Origin: Gemmatimonadaceae bacterium
GTDB lineage: Bacteria > Gemmatimonadota > Gemmatimonadetes > Gemmatimonadales > Gemmatimonadaceae
DNA length: 64,000 nt
NCBI GenBank assembly: GCA_020852815.1
Contig: JADZAN010000018.1
Location: 62,001-126,000, forward strand
Reading direction: 5' to 3'
Translations under genes and position numbers: made by a program
Part shown: piece after piece, positions 1 through 7,810 of the stretch
Position numbering within the stretch: the first letter of the stretch is position 1
How the letters are laid out: the number at the start of each line of letters is the position of its first letter
Notes under the pieces: generated by a model
The model's input: the letters and a program-made list of their open reading frames with translations, nothing else
Database searches by the model: none
What the model was told of the DNA's origin: nothing

Positions 1-1
1 C

Positions 2-1126
2 GACCTCGCCTCCGACGACGTGGCGCACGTGGGGACCTTCACCACGTTCGCCGACGTCGACCAGGCGGTGACGGCCGCCGACAACAGCACGCTGGAAGGG
101 ATCTGGGACGCCATCTACATCGCGATCGGGCGCGCCAACACGCTCATCGCCAAGATCCCCGCGGTCACGCAGCTCAGCGACGACGAACGCAAGGACATCG
201 TGGGGCAGGCGCACCTGATTCGCGCGCTGAGCTACCACAACCTCGTGAAGCTCTGGGGGCCGGTCCCGATTCGCCTCGCGCCGCCGGTGTCGCTCAACGA
301 ACTGGCCAACACCGAGCGTGCCACGGTTGCCCAGGTGTACACGCAGATCCTGGCCGACATCAACCAGGCGTCGCAGCTGCTGAGCAGCGACTTCCGCACC
401 ACCTCGGCGTCGTACGTGGCCGCCGAGGCGATCAAGTCGCGCGTGCTGCTGTACCAGGGGAACTGGGCGGCAACGGTCACCGCGGCCGACAAGGTGATCG
501 ACGAAGGGCTCGAACTGGCGCCGAGCTTCTCGTCGCTCTTCCAGCCGCAATCGGAAACGCCGGAAGACATCTGGCGCGTGGCGTTCACCGCCACCGAGTA
601 CAACCTGTCGGGGTACTACTACCTGTCCAAGGCACTCGGCGGTCGCTACGAGATTGCGCCGACAGCGTCGCTCAACAACGCCTACGAGAGCGGTGATGAG
701 CGCCTGTCGTGGAGCATCCAGCGCGACAGCCGCAACCGTCGTTTTGGCGCCAAGTGGCGCACGACGGAAGGGGCCGAGGACCTGCACGTCATCCGCTTTG
801 CCGAAGTGCTGCTCAACAAGGCCGAGGCGCAGGCCATGCTGGGCGATCTGGATGGCGCGGTGACGACGTACAACGAGTTGCGCGTCCGCGCGGGGCTGGC
901 TCCGCATCAGTTGGGAGTCGACGTCTCGTCGCAGACCGAGGTGCGCAACGCGGTGTGGCTGGAGCGCCGTCGCGAGCTGGCGTTCGAGGGCGATCGTTGG
1001 GCCGACCTCGTGCGCACGCAGCGTGCGGCGACCGTGCTCAACATCCCGTCGTTCAGGACGCTGTTCCCGATTCCGCAGAACGAGATCGACGTGGCGCCGA
1101 AGATCATTCAGAACTCGGGGTACTGA
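2..1126 (+). CDS. SusD/RagB-family outer-membrane glycan-binding lipoprotein, C-terminal part
   Basis: The frame is open from base 2, so the gene starts upstream of the window and only about 374 C-terminal residues are seen. The end carries the usual SusD/RagB C-terminal pattern: EVLLNKAEAQA, then YNELRVRAGL, then LERRRELAFEG and RWADLVRT. SusD proteins are outer-membrane lipoproteins that sit as a lid on a SusC-type TonB-dependent transporter and capture oligosaccharides or other oligomers at the cell surface. A susC partner would be expected immediately upstream, outside the window. The gene ends in TGA and is followed by a G-run block and a strong hairpin. The substrate cannot be read from this fragment. 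Confidence 0.93.
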   Translation, partial: DLASDDVAHVGTFTTFADVDQAVTAADNSTLEGIWDAIYIAIGRANTLIAKIPAVTQLSDDERKDIVGQAHLIRALSYHNLVKLWGPVPIRLAPPVSLNELANTERATVAQVYTQILADINQASQLLSSDFRTTSASYVAAEAIKSRVLLYQGNWAATVTAADKVIDEGLELAPSFSSLFQPQSETPEDIWRVAFTATEYNLSGYYYLSKALGGRYEIAPTASLNNAYESGDERLSWSIQRDSRNRRFGAKWRTTEGAEDLHVIRFAEVLLNKAEAQAMLGDLDGAVTTYNELRVRAGLAPHQLGVDVSSQTEVRNAVWLERRRELAFEGDRWADLVRTQRAATVLNIPSFRTLFPIPQNEIDVAPKIIQNSGY

Positions 1127-1169
1127 GGGGCGGACGGGGGACGGGGGGCGGGAGACGGGAGTTTGGGGG
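1127..1169 (+). other. G-run cluster, potential G-quadruplex
   Basis: Directly after the susD stop codon the + strand has G runs of 4, 5, 6, 3, 3 and 5 bases separated by short 1-5 base spacers (1127-1130, 1136-1140, 1143-1148, 1150-1152, 1157-1159, 1165-1169). This satisfies the common G3+N1-7 pattern for an intramolecular G-quadruplex. Folding has not been shown; it could equally be low-complexity intergenic drift. Confidence 0.45.
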
Positions 1170-1200
1170 TGCGCGGTTCACCACTTTCCACCGTCTGCCG

Positions 1201-1225
1201 TCCACTGTCCACTGTCCACTGTCCC
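1201..1225 (+). repeat. Tandem 7-bp repeat TCCACTG
   Basis: Three perfect head-to-tail copies of TCCACTG (1201-1207, 1208-1214, 1215-1221) and a partial fourth lie between the susD gene and the hairpin. They do not code for anything recognisable and are too few to suggest iterons. Confidence 0.8.
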
Positions 1226-1244
1226 CACTTAGTCCGATGAACGA

Positions 1245-1281
1245 AAGCGGGCGGCTTCCGAAGGTTGGGAGCCGCCCGCTT
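1245..1281. terminator. Strong hairpin between convergent genes, probable bidirectional terminator
   Basis: Bases 1245-1256 (AAGCGGGCGGCT) pair perfectly with 1270-1281 (AGCCGCCCGCTT), giving a 12-bp stem with a 13-base loop. It lies between a + gene ending at 1126 and a - gene ending at 1313. A short TTT follows on the + strand after CG (1284-1286). The location and stability suit a terminator serving both genes; the weak T tract leaves this short of certain. Confidence 0.65.
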
Positions 1282-1312
1282 CGTTTGCGCAGGGGAAGAG
1301 CGCCTAACGCGG

Positions 1313-1750
1313 TCAGTTCACGCGGACCCAGGCGACGTAGCGCGAGCGGTCGATCCGGGCGGTGTCGTGGGGATGGGGGGCGAGGGAGAGAAGCGTGACC
1401 TTGTGTCCCCAGCCGCTCCCGCTCTTGGGCTCCAGGGTGGTGTGGAGCGAGAGAACGTACGACGCGGCCTTGCACCCTTCCTTGTAGCACCCCGGGTGCA
1501 CGGCGATGGTCGCGACGGCGTCGCCAGCCCAGACGCATTGCACGTTGCTCGGGCAGCGCGAGTCGCTGGGGACGTCGGTGAGCGTCATCCACACGTCCTC
1601 GACGTGGACATCCCTCCCGATGAGGAGCGGAATGGAGTCGGCCGCCTGCTGCAACGTGAAGTCGAACTCCGGGGTCAGCGGGTTCGCGCCCTGCCTGCCG
1701 CAGGCGGACGCTGCCATCAGGGCGAGGAAGGTGATGAGACGTCTGGGCAT
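1313..1750 (-). CDS. Small secreted lipoprotein with CPSxVxCxWAG motif, function unknown
   Basis: A 145-residue protein. The start at 1750 is fixed by a good ribosome-binding site (AGGAGG, five bases before the ATG); the frame is open further upstream but without such a site. The N-terminus is a lipoprotein signal: two Arg, a hydrophobic stretch LITFLALMAAS, then a Cys (ASAC). The mature part contains SRCPSNVQCVWAGDA followed by HPGCYKEGC, a Cys-rich signature seen in small uncharacterised envelope proteins of Bacteroidota and related high-G+C bacteria. Four Cys in the mature part could form disulfides or bind metal, but no catalytic motif is evident. No functional neighbour: it is convergent with susD. 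Confidence 0.7.
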   Translation of the reverse strand: MPRRLITFLALMAASACGRQGANPLTPEFDFTLQQAADSIPLLIGRDVHVEDVWMTLTDVPSDSRCPSNVQCVWAGDAVATIAVHPGCYKEGCKAASYVLSLHTTLEPKSGSGWGHKVTLLSLAPHPHDTARIDRSRYVAWVRVN

Positions 1751-1985
1751 CGTTCCTCCTGAAAGTCGCCGGCGTCGGTGCATGTGGAGACATGTCGAAG
1801 CGCGCCATGAGCACGACGGGCGGCTCCCGTCAATTGTAGCACATTCGGGGCGCGAAACGGTTCGCCGGGAGGTCCTTCGCCATCAGGTTCGCCCGGACAG
1901 TGAGTGCCACCAGGTGGGCGTCGAATGCTCAGGCGCGTGCGCCGGGGGGCGAGCGTAGCGCCGCTGCAGGCGGTAGCTTCTGGCC

Positions 1986-2507
1986 ATGCCGACCGAGACG
2001 CCGTACTCCGACGCGACGCTCTGCGCGCTCCTGGACGCGCACCAGATTCCCTACCAGCGCGCCGACCACCCGCCGGTCTTCACCTGCGACGAGGCGAACC
2101 GCCTCGTCCCTGAATCGCTGGGGGGCGAGCAGACCAAGAATCTCTTCCTGCGCGACGGGAAGGGGAGGCGCCACTGGTTGGTCGTGACTTCGTGCGCCAA
2201 GGCGGTGGACTTGAAGGCGCTCGCCCCGCGCATCGGCGCCGATCACCTGAGTCTGGGCTCGCCGGAGCGGTTGATGAAGTACCTGGGGCTCACCCCCGGC
2301 GCCGTGACCCTCTTCGGGATCGCCAACGATCCCACGCACGACGTCACGCTCTTCATCGACCGCGACGTCTGGAACACCGAGCGGTGGCGCTGTCACCCGA
2401 TGGTGAACTCGGCGACGCTGGTGATCACGCGTGCCGATGCCCAGCGCTTTGCGCAGCTGACGGGGCACGACATGCACCTGGTCGACGTCCCGGTGCGGGG
2501 CGTGTGA
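1986..2507 (+). CDS. proX: Prolyl-tRNA deacylase, ProX/YbaK-type trans-editing protein
   Basis: A 173-residue stand-alone INS/YbaK domain. Family members hydrolyse mischarged aminoacyl-tRNA, typically Ala-tRNA(Pro) for the ProX (PrdX) branch, in the cytoplasm after release from prolyl-tRNA synthetase. Visible hallmarks are the N-terminal helix plus HPPVFTCDEA, the conserved Lys in TKNLFLRD (Lys51), the VVTSCAKAVDLK segment, LTPGAVTLFGI, and HPMVNSATL near the C-terminus, all in the order of the ProX subgroup. Length matches the family (about 160-180). Which misacylated tRNA is cleared is inferred from subgroup resemblance. It stands alone; the next gene begins 129 bases downstream. Confidence 0.88.
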   Translation: MPTETPYSDATLCALLDAHQIPYQRADHPPVFTCDEANRLVPESLGGEQTKNLFLRDGKGRRHWLVVTSCAKAVDLKALAPRIGADHLSLGSPERLMKYLGLTPGAVTLFGIANDPTHDVTLFIDRDVWNTERWRCHPMVNSATLVITRADAQRFAQLTGHDMHLVDVPVRGV

Positions 2508-2636
2508 GGAGTGGAAGGTGAAGCAGCGCGTGCACGACGCCGGCGCCTGCTCTCCCGTCGGCGTTTCCTCGCACGCGCTTGCCGACCGCGCGACTTCGTG
2601 AGAGGTTCTGCGCGCCTCCTCCAGGACGACCTGCCC

Positions 2637-4508
2637 ATGCGCCGTGCGTCGCTCGTGGCCCGCGTGCCGTTGCTCCTCTCGTTCGTCGCCGCCTTCGTCG
2701 TGTGCGTCACCGCGTTCGTCGCTGCGCTTGCGCCGACGGTTGCGGCGCAGGCGCCGGCGCAACCTGCCGCCGGCGCTCCTTATCCGCGACCGAAGGGAAC
2801 GCACGAGGTCGACGTCGAACGCAACGTCATGATTCCGATGCGCGATGGCGTGCGGCTGGCGACCGACATCTATCGCCCGAGAGGGGTGGCGGGGCAGCTC
2901 CCCACGATCCTGATCCGGCTCCCCTACAACAAGGCAGCGTATCGCGCGGCGACGGTTCCGGCCGACTTCTTTGCCTCGCACGGCTACGCGGTGGTGGTGC
3001 AGGATGTGCGCGGGAAGTTCGCCTCGGAGGGAACGTTCCGCGTATACGAGGGCGACGTCACCGACTGGCCCGACATGTTCGACTGGATCGGGGCGCAGCC
3101 GTGGTCGACGGGGAAGGTGGGGACGTATGGCTGTTCCTATCTGGGCGAGGGGCAGATCATCGCCGCGCAGTCGCGCCACCCGCGCCATGTTGCGGCCATC
3201 GCGCAGGCGGCGGGGGGGAACCTGGGGCGCGTGGGGCGGCGCCGACAGTTCTGGGGCTCGGTGGAAGGGGGGGCGTTCTCCATCTCGATCAACTTCGGCT
3301 GGATGCCGGTCTTTGCCTCGACGAAGAAGGGGGCCAAGCCGATGCCTAACGTCGACCTCGCCTCGTTCTTCCGTACGCTCCCGGTGATCGACATGACCGA
3401 TCGCGCCGGCTCGCCGTCGTGGGACTGGCGCAACTTCCTCGAGCGCTCGCCCGACGACCCGTGGTGGGACCGGCAGGGTTACCTCACCGCGAGCGACAGC
3501 GTGGGAGTGGCGACGCTGCACGTCTCCTCCTGGTACGACCTGGCCGCCGAGGCGCTCGAGACGGCCGGAATCTTCCGCCGGAACGCGATCAACGAGCGCG
3601 CGCGCAACGGGCAGTATGCGATCATCTCGCCCACGGTGCACTGCGCCTCGGAGGGGGCCAGCGCGCAGACGAAGGTCGGCGACCTGGACGTGGGCGATGC
3701 GCGCCTGCACTACTGGGAGACCTACCTCGCCTGGTACGACAAGTGGCTGCGCGGCAACGAACGGGCGCTGGATGCCCTGCCCAAGTTCCAGTACTACACG
3801 ATTGGCAGGGGTGCGTGGCAGTCGTCGGATCGCTGGCCGGTGGCGAGGATGCGCGCCACCGCGTGGTATCTCGACTCCGACGGCGGCGCGAACTCACGGC
3901 GCGGCAACGGCCGCCTGGTGGGCGCCGTACCTCGGCGCGCGGCGAGCGACACCTTCACGTATGACCCAAACAATCCCGTGCCGGCGCGCGGCGGGTCGAT
4001 CTGCTGCACGGGGAACCCGAAGGACGTCCCCGGGTCGTTCGACAACGCCGACATCGAAGAGCGTCCGGACGTGCTCGTCTACACGGGCGAAGCGCTGCGC
4101 GAGGGGCTCGAAATCACGGGGCCAATCACCGCCGAGCTTCACCTTTCGTCGGACGCGCCCGACACCGACGTCACCGTGAAACTCCTCGACGTCTTCCCCG
4201 ACGGTCGCGTGATGAACATCCAGGAAGGGATCACGCGCGTGCGCTACCGCGACGGCTTCGACAAGGCGCGCATGATGGAGGCCGGAAAGGTCTACAAGGT
4301 CCCCGTCGACCTGCATGCGACATCGTGGTTCCTCCCGGCGGGGCATCGCCTGCGCCTCGAGGTGTCGAGCTCGAACTTTCCGCGCTTCGACCGCAACCTC
4401 AACACCGGCGGCAACAATTACGACGAAGTGACGTGGAAGGTGGCGCGCAACGCGATACATCACGCGGTGGCGCATCCGTCGCGACTGGTCCTTCCCGTGG
4501 TGCGGTAG
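2637..4508 (+). CDS. Secreted CocE/NonD-family hydrolase (X-Pro dipeptidyl-peptidase-like, S15)
   Basis: A 623-residue exported serine hydrolase. The ATG at 2637 is preferred because it begins a clean signal peptide (MRRASLVARVPLLLSF, hydrophobic to about residue 38, then AQA); the frame is open further upstream but without a leader. The catalytic domain shows the family oxyanion/elbow region, with the nucleophile in GTYGCSYLGEG (Ser167). The C-terminal third is the jelly-roll PepX_C domain (LEITGPITAELHLSSDAP and DVTVKLLDVFPDG). Family members cleave peptides after Pro, or esters and beta-lactam acids, so the substrate is open. Probably periplasmic. Confidence 0.88.
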   Translation: MRRASLVARVPLLLSFVAAFVVCVTAFVAALAPTVAAQAPAQPAAGAPYPRPKGTHEVDVERNVMIPMRDGVRLATDIYRPRGVAGQLPTILIRLPYNKAAYRAATVPADFFASHGYAVVVQDVRGKFASEGTFRVYEGDVTDWPDMFDWIGAQPWSTGKVGTYGCSYLGEGQIIAAQSRHPRHVAAIAQAAGGNLGRVGRRRQFWGSVEGGAFSISINFGWMPVFASTKKGAKPMPNVDLASFFRTLPVIDMTDRAGSPSWDWRNFLERSPDDPWWDRQGYLTASDSVGVATLHVSSWYDLAAEALETAGIFRRNAINERARNGQYAIISPTVHCASEGASAQTKVGDLDVGDARLHYWETYLAWYDKWLRGNERALDALPKFQYYTIGRGAWQSSDRWPVARMRATAWYLDSDGGANSRRGNGRLVGAVPRRAASDTFTYDPNNPVPARGGSICCTGNPKDVPGSFDNADIEERPDVLVYTGEALREGLEITGPITAELHLSSDAPDTDVTVKLLDVFPDGRVMNIQEGITRVRYRDGFDKARMMEAGKVYKVPVDLHATSWFLPAGHRLRLEVSSSNFPRFDRNLNTGGNNYDEVTWKVARNAIHHAVAHPSRLVLPVVR

Positions 4509-4613
4509 GAAGCTTCCCGTAGCGCCCGGCAGGGGGGCGACATGGACGGTGCGAGCGGTGTTGCGGCGGGGAGGGCATGGCGCGGCGGCGCGGGGGCGGC
4601 GAAGTTGGAGGGG

Positions 4614-5063
4614 ATGATGCCCGCCCCCTCTCGCCCTCGCCCCGCCGCACGCGCGGCCACACTCGCCCTCCTCGCTGCCGTTGGCGTTGGCGCAGCGGGC
4701 GCCGTCGCGTGCAACAGCGACTCGGTGGTCTCGAACAACTCCGGGGGGATCTCGCTGGGGAATCCGAGCTACGTGCTGGGGATCCCGACGGCGGTGAGCG
4801 TGCGGCAGCGCGCCACGACGATCCTTCCGGTGACGATCGTGCGCACCGACTACACCGGCCCCGTCTTCGTCACCTTCACCGGGCTCCCGAAAGGGGTGAC
4901 GGCCCCCACGCTGAGTTCGACGTCGACCGACGCGATGTCCATCACGCTGTTCGCCGATTCGACCTCTGTGCCCGGTGTCACCGCGGTGACGGTCAACTCC
5001 TCGGGCGTCGATGTCGCGAGCCGTACGGCGACGTTTCAGCTCACGGTCGCTGCGAACCCATAG
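4614..5063 (+). CDS. Small lipoprotein with Ig-like beta-sandwich, function unknown
   Basis: A 149-residue protein. The start at 4614 follows a GGAGG at 4607; a second ATG is adjacent at 4617. The leader ends at a lipobox-like GAVAC, suggesting anchoring to a membrane. The mature part is rich in Thr, Ser and Val with alternating hydrophobics (VRTDYTGPVFVTFTGLPKG, then TFQLTV at the end), as in bacterial Ig-like or BACON-type sandwich domains. No catalytic residues stand out. It is followed after four bases by another lipoprotein gene, so the two are probably co-transcribed. Confidence 0.65.
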   Translation: MMPAPSRPRPAARAATLALLAAVGVGAAGAVACNSDSVVSNNSGGISLGNPSYVLGIPTAVSVRQRATTILPVTIVRTDYTGPVFVTFTGLPKGVTAPTLSSTSTDAMSITLFADSTSVPGVTAVTVNSSGVDVASRTATFQLTVAANP

Positions 5064-5067
5064 GCGG

Positions 5068-5673
5068 ATGGATGGGATGATGCGACACCTCGCACGCTGG
5101 CTCGTGTCACTGGCAGTGCTTGCGGCGCTTGCCCCAGCGGGCGGCTGCGCCAGCGGTGCAATGGGTGCGCGTGCGCACGCTGAGGCGGCACCGGCGACTC
5201 CTCTACTCGCGCCGCCGGCCGAGCCGTCGCTGACGGCATTGGCTGCCAACGCGCGACCGTCGGGGGGCCCCGCCAGCGATGGCGCGTCGCCGTGCGCGGG
5301 GTGCGCGGCGTCGTCGCTCTCTGCCGACGAGGAGAGCCTTCTCGCGCGCCGCATCGCCGAACTCAAGGAGAAGGGCGGGGTGTGCGCGACGTATGCGGGG
5401 GTGCTGGAGCGATCGTATCGCTCGGGGCAGATCACCGTTCGACCCTACATGTGGAGAGTGGGGTCGCAGTTGGCGTCGGGCGAGGCGCGCCCCGACGGGA
5501 TGATCTTCCTTGCCCGCGAGATCGACGCGCTCAACGTGGGGCGCCGCACCTTCGATGAGCTGCTGTGGACGCTGGAGCACGAGGCGGCGCACATTGCCTT
5601 CAACCTCGACGCCCCGTTCGACCGTGCCCCTGGCGATCGCGCCGACGCCATGGTCAAGAGCTGCCGCGGCTGA
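5068..5673 (+). CDS. Small lipoprotein with HExxH-type metal-binding motif
   Basis: About 201 residues if started at 5068; ATGs at 5077 and 5080 are equally plausible. The leader is RHLARWLVSLAVLAALAPAG followed by a Cys (GGC), a lipoprotein signal. After an Ala/Pro-rich linker with a CAGCAAS motif, the C-terminal half has RRTFDELLWTLEHEAAHIAFN. HEAAH is an HExxH zinc-protease-like signature in a helical setting. The downstream third ligand is not evident in the 30 residues that remain, so peptidase activity is uncertain. It lies four bases after the preceding lipoprotein gene. I do not recognise the family. Confidence 0.65.
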   Translation: MDGMMRHLARWLVSLAVLAALAPAGGCASGAMGARAHAEAAPATPLLAPPAEPSLTALAANARPSGGPASDGASPCAGCAASSLSADEESLLARRIAELKEKGGVCATYAGVLERSYRSGQITVRPYMWRVGSQLASGEARPDGMIFLAREIDALNVGRRTFDELLWTLEHEAAHIAFNLDAPFDRAPGDRADAMVKSCRG

Positions 5674-5747
5674 CCCGACTCGGCGGGCCGCTCGCGCGCC
5701 CTCGCGGCGACCGTCCTCCCCTACCTAACGACATCCCAACACGCCCG

Positions 5748-6905
5748 ATGCCTTCCGATCGTCGCACCTTCCTCCGGCAGTCGGCCCTGGCCACCGGTGC
5801 CCTCGCGTTGCATGGCCGTGGCGCCAGCGCGCTGGAGTTGCCGCTGACTCGCGCGGCGGCGCACGCGCTCCCCCGGCGCGCCGAGGCGCCGCTCCGCATC
5901 CTCATCCTTGGCGGCACCGGCTACATCGGCCCCGAGCAGGTGACCTATGCGCGCGCGCGGGGGCACACGCTCACGCTCTTCAACCGCGGCAAGACCAACC
6001 CGGCGCTCTTTCCCGACGTCGAGAAGCTGCAGGGGGATCGCAATGCAGCTGGCGGACTGGATGCGCTCAAGGGGCGCACGTGGGACGTGGTCATCGACAA
6101 TCCGGCGACAAAGCCGCAGTGGATCGTGGACGCGGCGGCGGTGCTCAAGGGAAGGGTGGGGCACTACGTCTACGTCTCCAGCACAGGGGTATACGCCAAC
6201 AGCGACACCGTGGCGCCTGACGAGCGTTCACCGCTCCTCCCGCCAGCTCCCATCAGCGGCCCGGAGGCCGACCAGGCGGGATTCGGCCAGCGCAAGGCGC
6301 GCTGCGAACAGTTGGTGCAGGAGGCCTTCCCGGGGCAGAGCACCATCGTCCGCCCCGGGCTCATCGTGGGCCCCGGCGACCTCACCGACCGCTTCACCTA
6401 CTGGCCTTGGCGCATCGAGAACGGGGGAGAGATCATTGCGCCCGGCAGCTTCGACGACCCGGTGCAATGGATCGACGTGCGCGACCTGTCGCAGTGGATG
6501 ATCCGCGTGGCCGAACAGCGCAGCTTCGGCACCTTCAACGCCGTCGGTCCGGCCACGCCCATCGGCATCGGCGGGATGCTCTGGGGGATCAAGGGGTGCT
6601 TTGCCAACGACGCGCGCTTTACCTGGATCCCGCAGCCATTCCTCACCGAGCAGAAGGTGAGATCGTGGGTGGAGATGCCGGTGTGGGCCTACAAGGGGGC
6701 GAGCACGTGGGCGTACTGCACCAGCAAGATGGATCGCGCGATTGCTGCCGGGCTCACCTTTCGCCCGCTCGCCGAGACGGTGCGCGACGGGATGGCCTGG
6801 TATCACTCGCGCCCCGCCGACCAGCAGGAGAAGTTGCGCGCCGGGATCACCATGGAGCGCGAGCGCGAGGTGCTGGCGCTCTGGACCCGCCGCGCGGGGG
6901 CGTGA
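5748..6905 (+). CDS. Tat-exported NAD(P)-dependent epimerase/dehydratase (extended SDR-like)
   Basis: A 385-residue protein. The start at 5748 begins SDRRTFLRQSALATGAL, a twin-arginine leader followed by a hydrophobic helix, so the folded cofactor-loaded enzyme is probably exported. The Rossmann dinucleotide-binding motif is ILILGGTGYIGPEQ (about residues 49-60), followed by TLFNRGKTNP. YVYVSSTGVYANSD carries the Ser/Tyr region typical of atypical SDRs. The C-terminal part resembles NAD-dependent epimerases acting on nucleotide sugars or flavonoid-type substrates. An ACCTAACG site lies upstream at 5723. Export of an SDR is uncommon; substrate unknown. Confidence 0.82.
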   Translation: MPSDRRTFLRQSALATGALALHGRGASALELPLTRAAAHALPRRAEAPLRILILGGTGYIGPEQVTYARARGHTLTLFNRGKTNPALFPDVEKLQGDRNAAGGLDALKGRTWDVVIDNPATKPQWIVDAAAVLKGRVGHYVYVSSTGVYANSDTVAPDERSPLLPPAPISGPEADQAGFGQRKARCEQLVQEAFPGQSTIVRPGLIVGPGDLTDRFTYWPWRIENGGEIIAPGSFDDPVQWIDVRDLSQWMIRVAEQRSFGTFNAVGPATPIGIGGMLWGIKGCFANDARFTWIPQPFLTEQKVRSWVEMPVWAYKGASTWAYCTSKMDRAIAAGLTFRPLAETVRDGMAWYHSRPADQQEKLRAGITMEREREVLALWTRRAGA

Positions 6906-7039
6906 TCGATACCGGTGAGCGTGCCGCTGCAGCGGACTCGACGATGTCAGTGGGTGCCGACGTGATGGGAACCTGTCGCGTTGGCGCCTGTACTTGTGAG
7001 GCGTTGCTGTCACGCGTTCGATAGCGCCCTGGAGGATCC

Positions 7040-7807
7040 ATGGACATCACCGACACGCACAACTGGAGCCCGACAACCGCAGCGCTGCATCGGGCATTTG
7101 GAGAGACGGTGCGTTCGCTGGGCGGGGCGGTGCTGGACGCGGAGGATGCCGGCGCGGTGATGTATGCGCGCGCTGTCCTCCCCGATGTGGCAGAGGTTCG
7201 CCGGGGCGACGGGGTGCAGGGTGGCGTGGCCGTGCGCGTGGTGGAGGGCGAGATCTTCGTGCACCCGTACATCCTGCGGCAGGTTTGCGCCAACGGGGCG
7301 GTGCGCACCTACGCCATCGGGACGCGCGTGGTCGAACGCGTGGAGGCGCCGGCGCGGGTCGCCGCGGCGCAACAGCCGGCGATTGCGTCGGCGCTCACCG
7401 CCTTCGAGGAGGCAGTGCGGCAGGCCGCGGCGCCGGAGCGCTTTGCCGATGGGGTGCGCGAGATGCGGTCGGCGATCGACATTCGCGCATCCGCGGCCAT
7501 CGAGCGCCTGCGCCTCCGTGCGCTCGTGCTGGCGCTCCCCGAGCAGGGGCTGGCCGGCGAATTGAGGCGGGCAATGATGCCGCTCCTGTCGCACGCGCTG
7601 ACCCCGGGGGTGGATGGCGACCGATCGGCCTACGCGTTCGCCAACGCGGTGACGGCGGCGGCGCGGGAGGTCGGGAACCCCGCCCTTCGCTGGGCGATGG
7701 AGGAGTACGGGGCGGCCGTCTTCGGGGCGACGATCCTCGAACATTCGCCGCCGCGCGCCGCGGCGTGGCACTCGCCCGCCCCGCCGCAGTCCACCGAGGG
7801 TCGTTAG
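7040..7807 (+). CDS. Uncharacterised 255-residue protein
   Basis: Start supported by a GGAGG six bases before the ATG. No signal peptide or membrane segment, so it is probably cytoplasmic. The stretch GEIFVHPYILRQVCANGAVR resembles the central part of DUF932 phage/plasmid-related proteins, whose usual core has a CTNG turn; the resemblance is short and I would not name the family on it. The C-terminal half is helical and Ala/Arg-rich. It ends with CGT TAG, the stop being part of a GCCTAACG motif on the opposite strand, and is convergent with an amidase gene only three bases away. Confidence 0.65.
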   Translation: MDITDTHNWSPTTAALHRAFGETVRSLGGAVLDAEDAGAVMYARAVLPDVAEVRRGDGVQGGVAVRVVEGEIFVHPYILRQVCANGAVRTYAIGTRVVERVEAPARVAAAQQPAIASALTAFEEAVRQAAAPERFADGVREMRSAIDIRASAAIERLRLRALVLALPEQGLAGELRRAMMPLLSHALTPGVDGDRSAYAFANAVTAAAREVGNPALRWAMEEYGAAVFGATILEHSPPRAAAWHSPAPPQSTEGR

Positions 7808-7810
7808 GCT

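Noticed and set aside
1929-3710. 593-codon open frame on the - strand
   Set aside because: It lies opposite proX and the CocE-like gene, which have clear motifs; the sequence is Arg/His-rich without any domain. High G+C makes such shadows long.
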